A stretch of 64,000 nucleotides of DNA from Forficula auricularia (Eukaryota; Arthropoda; Insecta; Dermaptera; Forficulidae), in contig JALMQS010000136.1 in NCBI GenBank assembly GCA_024734495.1, positions 1,202,929 through 1,266,928 of the forward strand, read 5' to 3'. Of the stretch, positions 21,540 through 30,649 are shown in pieces. The notes beneath the pieces were generated by a model. The model was given only the letters and a program-made list of their open reading frames with translations. It had not been told where the DNA came from and did no database searches. Within the stretch, counting starts at the first letter, position 1. Each line of letters starts with the position of its first letter. Made by a program: the position numbers and the translations under genes.

Positions 21540-22090
21540 GGATATGTGTCTGTGTGTATGTGTGAATGTGTCTGGTTGTGACTCTTTAAACGGAACAAGA
21601 TTGGATGGAATTTAATGAGCAGGCGGTGTGGTCCAGTCTGGCAATTTAACCCTCCCCTCTGACTCTGGAACAAGGGGTTGTTCTTATGCACGAGCTCTTG
21701 TCGTGACGAGAAAATCAGAGAGAGGCAAGGGCGAGGGCGAAGCAGAGCACACAATCCCATTGTTAATTTAGGTAAATGAGTGAAGGTGGCAACGGCAGTC
21801 GGAGGCGTCGACGGGGTGGCTGTCTTGAGCATTAGTCGGCCACCCCTAAGCCAGGAACCACCCCCGAACTACACACACGGCTGTCCGAAAGACCCTTCGC
21901 CGCCGCTGTGAGACTGGCAGGTAGTTACACACAGAGTGAGGTTAAGGAGCACAGCTGGCTCTGTCTCTGTCTCGCCTACGCGCCTTATCAACCCCGACGG
22001 GATTACCCAGCAGTGATTAACCTCTCACTCGCTCATTGCTAAATAAGCAGTAAACGAAGAAACAAAAACGTCAGCAACAGTAACAGACAC
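21540..22090. other. GC-elevated unique segment
   Basis: About 550 bp of CpG-containing unique DNA (CGGAGGCGTCGACGGGGTGG; CTTCGCCGCCGCTG) with scattered TGATTAA/ATTAAC words. No repeat match and no long coding frame. The largest candidate regulatory block in the window. Confidence 0.35.
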
Positions 22091-22990
22091 TCGGAATATT
22101 TACTTACTTAATCATCAATTATCAACAATTCATCTAAGGGTAATATGATCATTTACCATAAGAGATATTGTTAATTAGGGTTAAAAATAAAAAATGAAAA
22201 ATAATTGTTAAAAAGTTATTGTTGCTGATAAATAATAGAAGTAAGATTTCATATGAAAAATAATTGAGGATGTCGTCGAATGATCACCAATGATTGGATA
22301 GCTTTTGGACACTTGGGTTCAATTTCCGAGGGTCGATAACAGGTCTGCTTTTGGACGTGTAATCAAAATTATTTATTACATTTCTGTTTGAATTAAAAAA
22401 AAAAAAAAAAAACAATGAAATAAAACACCTCTGAATAATTAAGAAAAAATGTCTAGTGAATTCTACTATATAAATAAATAATAAAAAAATACTTAATAAT
22501 AATCTTTAATTATGTAGGGATATTCTTGGATGACTTTGACCAGGTGAAGAAAGATTCAAGTATTTTGAATAAATTTCGTTTATTTAAATGCTTTTTAATA
22601 ATAATAACAGATGCTTTATAAAATATAAATGCAATGGAGAAATGTTCATGTATCTTGAGTAAAAGTAACCTCACCAACTCAAAAAAATCATCTTAACACC
22701 ATCAGCCACATTGTAAAAACCACTTCAGTGCAATATTTTTTTTTCTCTCTGATACCTATCTGTTATTTTATTATGGTATATCCATATTGTTTTAATATTG
22801 TATCCAGTATATGTTTCTTTTTCTGTATTGGACATCTTCTCCGTAAAACTAGCTAAACAGCTAAATAAATAACTGGTTTCTTGACTTGGATTCTTAACTG
22901 ATAACTTGTCACTTGATAAACACACACTCTGATAATAAACTGCTTTAACACTGATTTGAAATGTTCGGTGAAGCTATCTTTAAAGGGCTG
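22090..22990. other. AT-rich stretch, nothing identified
   Basis: Poly-A run near 22396-22411. No gene or bounded repeat seen. Confidence 0.4.
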
Positions 22991-23345
22991 CTGTGAATGT
23001 ATTTGGAATTTGGGGACAATCAGAAAGCTGGCTCCGTATGCGGCGAAGGCGGTGTCATGGCGGCGAGAGGGCAACTGGAGGTGTTGGAACTGAGGAGCGC
23101 TGGGTGCGAGGAAATCTTACGAGATCTTGGCGTTGAATCATCAGGGAAGATCTGCCAGGCTGCTGCTCTGTTTGACGGGTCATGGTGGCTCTCGGCTGAG
23201 GCGGCTGCGAGCTGGCTGCTTGCAGGCGTCATAGAATTGGTCTTCATGGCAGCAGGTCCTGGGGAGGCAAAAGAGGCCTCAGATGGTGTTCTTTTGATGG
23301 AGGTGGCCAAAGTGGCTGGGACCAGGGCAAGTTGGGTTGCTGGAT
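22990..23345. other. GC-rich segment of unknown nature, open on both strands
   Basis: A sharply GC-richer block directly upstream of the LINE tail. Plus and minus frames are both open over it: Ala/Gly-rich on plus, Ser/Pro/Ala-rich on minus. No family is recognised. It may be part of the adjacent LINE, or a host exon; the sequence alone does not decide. Confidence 0.3.
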
Positions 23346-23347
23346 CC

Positions 23348-23640
23348 CCACAATTAACACCTGTCAGGTTGGATAAAAGTCGAACAAGCGCTTTCGCCAT
23401 CTCTTTTATCCCTATGACCTCCAGAGACTGGAACTCGCTCCCTGCCACCATCTTTCCCGCCACTTATAACCTTCAGATATTTAAGACCCGTATCCACAGA
23501 TACCTTCGACCCCCGCGCAACCCATAAAATTCTTCTTCTTTTCACGATGGAGGGGCCAACCCAGGCCTTTAGGGGTTGCACCTTTTTGGTGTAACTCCTT
23601 CTCTCATTATTATCATAAAAAAAATAATAATAATAACTTC
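23348..23640 (+). pseudogene. LINE reverse transcriptase, C-terminal end and 3' tail
   Basis: Translation ends SRDWNSLPATIFPATYNLQ, FKTRIHRYLRPPRNP, stop (23525). The R-x-WNSLP motif close to the stop is standard for CR1/Jockey/RTEX-like LINE proteins. About 110 bp of 3' sequence follow, then an ATAATAATAATAA tail. It is 5'-truncated; the upstream GC-rich frame is not reverse transcriptase. Confidence 0.72.
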
Positions 23641-23666
23641 ATTTTTTTGTCCTTATTTTTTCAAGT

Positions 23667-23760
23667 ATGGGAAAGTATTGTTTTGTAATTGTGCATGAAA
23701 AAAGTGGTGTTTTTGAAAATTTCTCAAAAAGTATTCATTTAATTTTAATAAAAATTAAAG
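23667..23760 (+). repeat. Fragment of the 14.6-kb Helitron-like repeat
   Basis: GTATTGTTTTGTAATTGTGC and ATGAAAAAAGTG match the start of 14592-15208. Confidence 0.55.
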
Positions 23761-23999
23761 TCAATAAATACATCGTAGTTAAGGCCTAATATACTAATAC
23801 TAGTAGTAATATTTTCGAAGATATTAATGATTTTTTTACCTTTTATTCGGTGGGTAACTTAGTGAGTGGTTTGAAGTCACAATTTTAAAAAGAGTCCCGG
23901 ATCATATGGAAAAATTATTTGATACTCCTGTAACAGCATAGAGGGAAACATTTTTTACCCTGTCCTGTTAAATGAATGTAAGAGAGAATTTTCTTTTCT

Positions 24000-24480
24000 T
24001 GTCTTAATCCCCTCCCCAAATGACGAAAGAGTTGATTGGAGGGAGGAAGATGGTGTATGTGTGTTTCGGATTTAGAGCCCTTAACTAGACGAGACACCAG
24101 AGGAAGAAGGGTCCAAGGGATTTTTCGCAAGGGAGAAGCGAATACGTGCCAAAGGGCTTGCCACCCCTGGCCGTGCTGCATGCAAGCAAGGATTAGCCAG
24201 AGCCTTCGATTTCATTGGTACGTGTGGTCTCCCAAATGAGATTAGAAATACGTGCCGCCTGTTTTTTTCTCTCGGTGGTTCCTTCGACCCGTGGAGAGAA
24301 TAAAACCCTTTGGCCTTTCCACCACGCAACCTTTGCCAGGGATTCGGAAACACGGGAACCGTGAAATTGAGAGCAATAAACCCACCGATACCGATATGCT
24401 GATAATTTGCTATTGCAATCGATATTATCAGTGGATTCTAAAATTAATACACTTTTTGTTCTGAATATTATCTGTTTATG
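24000..24480. other. GC-elevated unique segment
   Basis: Unique, no repeat match; frames open on both strands but with no recognisable protein. Contains CAATCGATATTATCAGTGGA near its right end. Candidate regulatory DNA. Confidence 0.3.
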
Positions 24481-24708
24481 CAACTTTTAAAATATAATAA
24501 AGCAAAGTGAATAGTTTTTCTTTTAATTTTGGATTGTTAATTAATTTTACAAAAATAATAAAAATAATTTCTTTGATACGTAGAATTTGTTTTATTTATT
24601 ATTGTATAATTTAGACATCAACTGCTAATAACTTTGGTTCCTTCAAAGTTATGTAGAATTAACTATCTGAATTATTTACTAAATTATTAACTTAAAAAAT
24701 GATTAAAT

Positions 24709-24955
24709 CATGGGTTCCCACAGGGGGGTGGAGGGGGTTAAGACGCAGAGTGTGAGGGGTTGAAAATTGAAGCAAAATTTCCATTAAAAACTAAAAATAA
24801 AAACGGTCAAGTTAATAACTTCAACAAAAGATAATAAAAACCTTATCTAATTCTTTAGAAGTCAATACTCAATAAATTATAATGTACAAATGGGGGGGAG
24901 GTTACTTTTCATGAAACTGGGAGAGGGGGCCATGAAGCTAGAGGGGGCACCCCTG
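24709..24955 (+). mobile_element. hAT-like MITE
   Basis: Ends CATGGGTTCCCA and GGGCACCCCTG are imperfect inverted repeats. Flanking ATTAAAT is duplicated (24702-24708; 24956-24962), with an 8th base ambiguous. Internal G-runs near both ends are common in this type. Confidence 0.6.
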
Positions 24956-25439
24956 ATTAAATTAAAGTTATATTAGAAGACGTTTCATGGAGAAGGCCTG
25001 GTAGCAATCAATGGGTCTTTTATTTAGTTTGCTTAATTATTTATTTATTTATTTATTTAAATTAGACATCTGACACTTGAGTCCAGGACCATTGATGAAA
25101 TAGCAGCCCATGATAATGAAAGAAAACACAATTTCCAAATAGAATACTTTAATCAGATTATAGGTATATACATGTAGATTTACTGTATACACATATTTTG
25201 GGCAGGTAGTTGATTTTCTTTATCTTTTGTATCGTAATCTAGAAATCATGCTTGAAAATGATTTTTCCCTACGTTTCAGAGATTTATTAATAAATGACTA
25301 AGCTATAAAAAATATAATTGACCATCGGATCAATCATTCAAGCAAAAAAGGGCATAGATATTCATTTTTTGAGCCCCCCCCCCCACACACCTATTGTACT
25401 TTAATGAAACTATGTCAAAAACCTTTACGGTAGTGCCAA

Positions 25440-25477
25440 CAACAATTGCACACACACATTAATTTTTATATATAGGA
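25440..25477 (-). mobile_element. Helitron 5' end (truncated copy)
   Basis: Minus strand begins TCCTATATATAAAAATTAAT, then GTGTGTGTGC, matching the 5' end of 26184-25951. It starts exactly where the next Helitron 3' end stops. No 3' end was found to its left. Confidence 0.5.
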
Positions 25478-25560
25478 CTAGCTGCAAGACCCGACTTCGG
25501 CTAGAAGAGTTATCTCTAAGAACAAATAGCTAGCTACATAAACCAGCATCTCTGAAAATA
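25478..25560 (-). mobile_element. Helitron 3' end (second copy)
   Basis: Minus strand ends ...GCCGAAGTCGGGTCTTGCAG, CTAG at 25481-25478. Followed directly by the TC of the element above, giving a head-to-tail junction. The 5' limit is not defined. Confidence 0.5.
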
Positions 25561-25950
25561 GGATAGCTGTTAATAAATCAACTACACATAGAAATCAGAA
25601 TGTGTCTATCAATCCAAGATATATCCATGTAACATCTAACTGAGATGTATAAGAATGAAAGATTTAAAAATTTCAATACACATGGGCAGAGACTGGTAGT
25701 AAAATCTAAAGATAATTAATTTAATCCTTTAATTTATAATAATTGCTGAGCATTTTCACGATCCCCTCTAGGATAGGCAACCGCTTTGAAGAGAAGTCGA
25801 ATAGCTGCGTTAATGCCAGGGGCAGAGGCTGTAAATAAGAAAGAAAGAATTACCCGGTACGGCGCCCTCACTTTGTGTACCGACAAATGTTCTAATTCCT
25901 CCCATTCGTATTCGTTTTGATGAATACTCTCAAATAATTATATATTCATA

Positions 25951-26184
25951 CTAGCTGCAAGGCCCGCCTTGTGCGGCCCTTTTACTATCCAAGAGGCTGC
26001 TCTCCTTGGACTCCCGCCCCATGTACCCTCGCTTCTCCTCTATCTCCAACCACTCTCCACCACACAAACCCACGACCCCTAAACCCTCCCCCCTCCTACA
26101 CTTTCGACCCCTCTCCGCCCCACTTAAAAGACGAACACCAAGCCGGACATACACACAGAAACACATTAATTTTTATATTTAAGA
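25951..26184 (-). mobile_element. Short non-autonomous Helitron
   Basis: Minus strand: TCTTAAATATAAAAATTAAT start after A, and GGGCCTTGCAGCTAG end before T. 234 bp. The interior is G-rich on the element strand, like the G tract of 1473-2567, and the 3' ends match. Both belong to one family. Confidence 0.65.
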
Positions 26185-26304
26185 TTTCCCGAGGATTATC
26201 AGCATGGGAGAGAATGATGAAATATAGACAAAGAGTTGAGTTAAGCCAATCTTAGAACTCATTAAGTGAAGATGATATTATTTATTGTAAATAACTTTTT
26301 AGAT

Positions 26305-27045
26305 AAAAAAATGGTTGCCTGTAAAGTCGGTATACGGGCGAAAGTTTTACGTGACAACGACTTTGAGTGGTAAAATAATTTTAATGTGAATATTCATTCG
26401 TATAGTAGGAAGAAGGATGAAATAATAGTAACAATTTAAAACATTTATTTATACAAAGAATTATATTTAAAACATTAATTTATACAAAGAATCTCGCACT
26501 GAATTTCATATTAACAAAATTTTATTTTTACCTTTACACATACATACGTATTTATATACAAATATACATACAATAACTTGCAATACATTTGCGTACAATG
26601 AAACAGCGTTTACTACAACTTAACTTGTTCCTATCTGAGTGATTTTGTTGAGGATAGGGCGATGATAGGAGAAATATGAAATGAAAGGAAGTGTTTCTGC
26701 TGTAATGTGCCTAGAAAATGTCAAGTCAATGGTTGTTCCTTTTAACGTAGTAGATCGCAAATGTATTGCAAGTTATTGTATGTATATTTGTATATAAATA
26801 CGTATGTATGTGTAAAGGTAAAAATAAAATTTTGTTAATATGAAATTCAGTGCGAGATTCTTTGTATAAATTAATGTTTTAAATATAATTCTTTGTATAA
26901 ATAAATGTTTTAAATTGTTACTATTATTTCATCCTTCTTCCTACTATACGAATGAATATTCACATTAAAATTATTTTACCACTCAAAGTCGTTGTCACGT
27001 AAAACTTTCGCCCGTATACCGACTTTACAGGCAACCATTTTTTTC
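26305..27045. mobile_element. Foldback DNA element with ~290-bp TIRs
   Basis: The left arm 26305-26594 and right arm 26756-27045 are almost perfect inverted copies around a ~160-bp unique loop. The ends read AAAATGGTTGCCTGTAAAGT and the reverse complement. A CGTGACAACG word lies just inside each end. The target duplication is not clear. Near-identity of the arms suggests recent insertion or ongoing gene conversion. The small palindrome at 49412-49559 has the same ends. Confidence 0.88.
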
Positions 27046-27684
27046 GTTAGGACATAATGGACATAAAATATGATTTTTTTTAGATTTATTTATATCGACA
27101 ACTTTATGAATATCTCTCAAATGTCTATTCTTTTCAGATTGCCTGCCAAATGTCTTAATGCATAATTCACAAATAATTTTAGCATCCATGATAGGAAAAT
27201 ATTAATATTTTTTCTCAGAAAAAACTTTTTAATTTTGTAAGCCTAAAAAATAATAATAAATCATAATTTTATTTTAGGTGGACAGTATTTAAATGTTTGA
27301 AATAATATAATTTTAAGCTTACCTTATATTAAATATGTTACTAAATCAATATATATTTTGGTACAATATTACAGTATGTTTTATGTTAAACTGTTTAAAG
27401 ACATCTGATTGAGAACCGTTAATTTGAAAAACTGTCAAACCAAATTCAAATATCTTGCGTTTTTTTGAAAAGATGAATAAAGAACTCAATAATTTTTGGA
27501 ATTACTGTCATTATAAAATACATATTAAAAAAAGCTTTAGAAAAATAAAGAAATAATTGAAATATAAATTAAATTTAAATCTATGGAAAATTGAAACTTG
27601 AAAATTGATTTTTTTTTCAATGAATATAGATATCTTTTAAGGTTTAAAAAATAATTGTTGCTTTTATCTAAATCTATCTATCTA

Positions 27685-27692
27685 TCTATCTA

Positions 27693-27741
<49 letters not shown>
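27685..27741. repeat. (TCTA)n/(TA)n microsatellite
   Basis: Five or more TCTA units run into a long TA dinucleotide run. Confidence 0.95.
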
Positions 27742-27743
<2 letters not shown>

Positions 27744-27749
27744 GTATAA

Positions 27750-28015
27750 TTAAGGCTAATAATTATAAAATAGAAGTTAGTTTCGATAAAGCAGGTTCAT
27801 GTTCGAATCTGGCGGCTTAAGTGGCCCGCCCACTTCTTCTGATTGGATCGCACATTGGATCGCACGTGCGGAATTTCCTGTATCCTCCTCTCACTCGCTC
27901 TCATTGTGAGCGCATAACGTGAGTGGAGCGTAACGCAGTTTCTTGAAGTGTCACCCGGCAAACCAATTTATAAGACGTTGTCACGTCAAAAAAAGCTTTT
28001 GATGTCGCGTCACCC
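27750..28015. repeat. GC-richer segment ending in GACGTTGTCACGTC
   Basis: The TTATAAGACGTTGTCACGTC end matches, inverted, GACGTGACAACGTCTTATAA at 48617-48637. These probably are the ends of two copies of one DNA element related to 26305-27045. A duplicated ATTGGATCGCAC lies at 27842-27866. Confidence 0.45.
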
Positions 28016-28181
28016 TATTCCTAATGAGTATTTATTAAGAAAATTAATTTTTATTCAAAATATATAAATATTTTTTAAGAATTCCTATGATATTAAACCC
28101 GACACGGGCAAGTAAATAAACATGATAAAAATTAATGAGAATTTATTTCCAATAGAAAATAATATTTTTTTTTTTTTTTAG

Positions 28182-28268
28182 TTGACTTGCAGTCACCAAG
28201 CAGAGCAGACGAAAGTAGTAGAGTCCACAAACTTTTCCAGCTGAGATTCCAGCCAGTTCAGCAACATG
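28182..28268 (+). other. Candidate host 5' exon ending in the start codon
   Basis: Preceded by a 13-base T tract and AG (28180-28181; another CAG acceptor at 28190-28192). The ~87-base, GC-richer, purine-rich leader ends AGCAACATG, immediately followed by the donor GTAAGT at 28269. An intron right after ATG is a known arrangement for several conserved animal genes, calmodulin among them, but nothing here identifies the gene. It could instead be a first exon, with the T tract upstream of the start site. No downstream exon is visible in the window, so any gene would run to the right across a large intron. Confidence 0.4.
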
Positions 28269-29240
28269 GTAAGTCCATTTTGCTAATTAATTCTTTCATT
28301 ATGATAGATGTCAAATAAATTTACATTCAGAAATTAATCTTCATTTTATTCCCTCCATCAAATGAATTAATAAATAAGAAAAATAAATCATAATACATAT
28401 ATTTTATTTATTTTTTGACAAAAATAAGGATTTAATGATTTCCATTAACTTAATTAAAAAATCTACACTCTATTTCTCGATACGCTTGGTGAGCAATTGA
28501 TCATTGTTCGAGTGCGATCATTATTTATTAATTTATTTTGTTTAGAAATGTCTTGAAAGTTGCAAAAAATTATTTTCTTCATTTTTTTTATTTGTACCTT
28601 TATTAATATCCACGATAACTGGAGAACGGTTCGTAATAGAACGTGAATTCTAGTGGAAAATATATGTATTTCTAAAATAAAGAGCTGATGATTATTTTCC
28701 GTATGTCTTTCTCCAAGTCTTGTTATGTTATCCGCGATAGCTCAAGAACAAAAGATCATAAAAAGTGTGTTCTAGTGCTCACATATTTTTAAAATTGAAT
28801 GGAGAATTGTTCGAAACGTAATCCCAAGATAATGAAAATTATCAATTCCGAATAAAATTATTTATTGGAACTTATCATCCTCTTAAAAAGCGACGTTTTG
28901 GGGAATCTTTACTACTTCTTCAGGTTTAAAAGTATATTGAAGGACCACGTCTCGTCTGTTTCCTTTATCAGTGATTGTTTCTTGTTTTAGATTGGCATTA
29001 ACATTAACAGAAGTTCATAAAAAAAATTTAATACTAAAAACTCATTAGATTCGGGGCTTTGCAGGTTCCTAAAAATTCAGTAAATAAAAAATCAAATAAA
29101 TTGACTCTTGGGGCTATCGAAAAATTTTCGTTTCACTAAAATTTGACAATAGGTTATCAAAAGCCTTGAAAGAGTATATTTTTTTCTAAATGAAATCATT
29201 TAATTTCGGCAGGAATGTGGTTTTCTGCTTACCTTACTGT
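28269..29240. other. AT-rich stretch (putative first intron)
   Basis: No coding sign. Contains a strongly decayed minus-strand Fcc motif at 28882-28930 (CCTGAAGAAGTAG..., CCCCAAAACGTCG). Otherwise unique. Confidence 0.4.
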
Positions 29241-29314
29241 AAATGTCAATATTATTGAAGGAGACAATAAAAGAGTGTGTCTTCTACTGGAATTATAAAT
29301 TTTTAATTTATTTA

Positions 29315-29361
29315 TAACAAGACTATAGTTTCGAGAGCTTTGCCTTCTTCATCAGTCTATA
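29315..29361 (-). ncRNA. Hammerhead-like motif (F1)
   Basis: Minus strand: TAGACTGATGAAGAAGGC, AAAGCTCTC, GAAACTATAGTCTTG. The core boxes and helix III are intact; helix II has one mismatch. Confidence 0.7.
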
Positions 29362-29770
29362 CAATTGATTCACAGGAATAAAGATATGAATGGTAAGTGA
29401 GATTTACATCTGGTCTGGGCAAATTATGATTCACAGTTTATACTTGTTTCATTTTTTGGTTGTAGGTGGCAGTATTAGGGTTTTATTTGCGTGGCTATTT
29501 TTAAGATACGGCTTTCCGAAAGTTCGATTTTTCGATTTAAGCATTTTTCTGGTGAGTTATTGCATGATTTTAAGATTTCTAACGATTCGAAGATATTTTT
29601 AGGGAACCGTGTTCTGATCTAATTAATTTAATATTTGATTCGTCTGGAAAACAATGTTTCTCGGAGATTAAATGGCTTCCAATTGCAATTGCAAAAATGA
29701 AACAAGTATTTTAGGTTAAAAATAAAATGAGAGAGTCTTCTGTTTTTTAAATAAAATAATTTTTAATTAT

Positions 29771-29820
29771 TTCTAGAGACTATAGTTTCGAAGGCATTGC
29801 CTTCATCATCAGTCTATCAC
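29771..29820 (-). ncRNA. Hammerhead-like motif (F2, left arm)
   Basis: Minus strand: TAGACTGATGAT, helix II GAAGGC/GCCTTC (6 bp, loop AAT), GAAACTATAGTC, TCTAGAAAT. Helix I UAGA/UCUA. Complete core and cleavage base C. Confidence 0.8.
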
Positions 29821-30228
29821 AAATATTTCAAATTAGTTACAAATTAAGATTTATACATTGAAAATTTTGAAAAATATATAATGTCTTTTTCTTCATGTTT
29901 CTCTTGGGAGATTAGAATATAACTGGAGCAATATCTAAGTTACTCTTTTGTTTAGGCATTTTCTAAAGAGTTTTACCTGAATGAATGGAATGTTTTTAAA
30001 AAAGGGTCATTGATAATTTCTAGTTTTTCATTATCAATGACCCTTTTTTAAAAACATTCCATTCATTCAGGTAAAACTCTTTAGAAAATGCCTAAACAAA
30101 AGAGTAACCCAGATATTGCTCCAGTTATATTCTAATCTCCCAAGAGGAAACATGAAGAAAAAGACATTATATATTTTTCAAAATTTTCAATGTATAAATC
30201 TTAATTTGTAACTAATTTGAAATATTTG

Positions 30229-30279
30229 TGATAGACTGATGATGAAGGCAATGCCTTCGAAACTATAGTCTCTAGAAAT
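30229..30279 (+). ncRNA. Hammerhead-like motif (F2, right arm)
   Basis: Identical to the left-arm copy in both boxes and all three helices: GATAGACTGATGATGAAGGC, then GCCTTCGAAACTATAGTCTC. The best-preserved candidate with 29771-29820. Confidence 0.8.
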
Positions 30280-30474
30280 AATTAAAAATTATTTTATTTA
30301 AAAAACAGAAGACTCTCTCTTTCTATTTTTAACCTAAAATAAAAACAATTCTGTTACCATCGACAGTGAAATCTTTTATTCAACTAATATGAAACAAGTA
30401 TAAACGGTGAATCATAATTTGCCCAGATCACATGTAAATCTCACTTACCATTCATACATTAATTCCTGTGAATC

Positions 30475-30528
30475 AATTGTAATAGACTGATGAAGAGGGC
30501 AAAGCTCTCGAAACTATAGTCTCGTTAT
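30475..30528 (+). ncRNA. Hammerhead-like motif (F1, right arm)
   Basis: ATAGACTGATGAAGAGGGC, AAA, GCTCTCGAAACTATAGTCTC. Helix II GAGGGC/GCUCUC has six pairs with one G-U. Helix III is ACUAUAGU and the cleavage base is C. Helix I is weak (AG/CU). Confidence 0.75.
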
Positions 30529-30649
30529 AAATAAATTAAAAATTTATAATTCCAGCAGAAGACACACTCTTTTATTGTCTACTTCAATTTATAAAAATTC
30601 TGATACTCTCGGCAAAAAAGTTTCAATTTAATGTCAATATTATACCAAC

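Larger units (their letters stand above)
29710..30388. mobile_element. F2 PLE inverted dimer (nested)
   Basis: Arms 29710-30017 and 30030-30340 are nearly perfect inverted copies around a 12-base loop. A 13-bp duplication ATGAAACAAGTAT at 29697-29709 and 30389-30401 lies within the F1 dimer. The right side adds the F2 tail (TTCTGTTACCATCGACAG). Intact cores on both arms. Confidence 0.92.
29256..30629. mobile_element. F1 PLE inverted dimer (outer)
   Basis: The left minus-strand arm (29256-29455) and right plus-strand arm (30375-30629) are inverted copies. A 14-bp duplication AATGTCAATATTAT is at 29242-29255 and 30630-30643, so the pair inserted as a unit. The right arm has about 60 bp more of the F1 3' end (TCTGATACTCTCGGCAAAAA). 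The unpaired interior is split by a second inverted dimer. Confidence 0.9.

Noticed and set aside
28182..28268. Naming the candidate exon as calmodulin or a muscle gene
   Set aside because: Only the ATG codon is present; gene identity cannot be derived from it.
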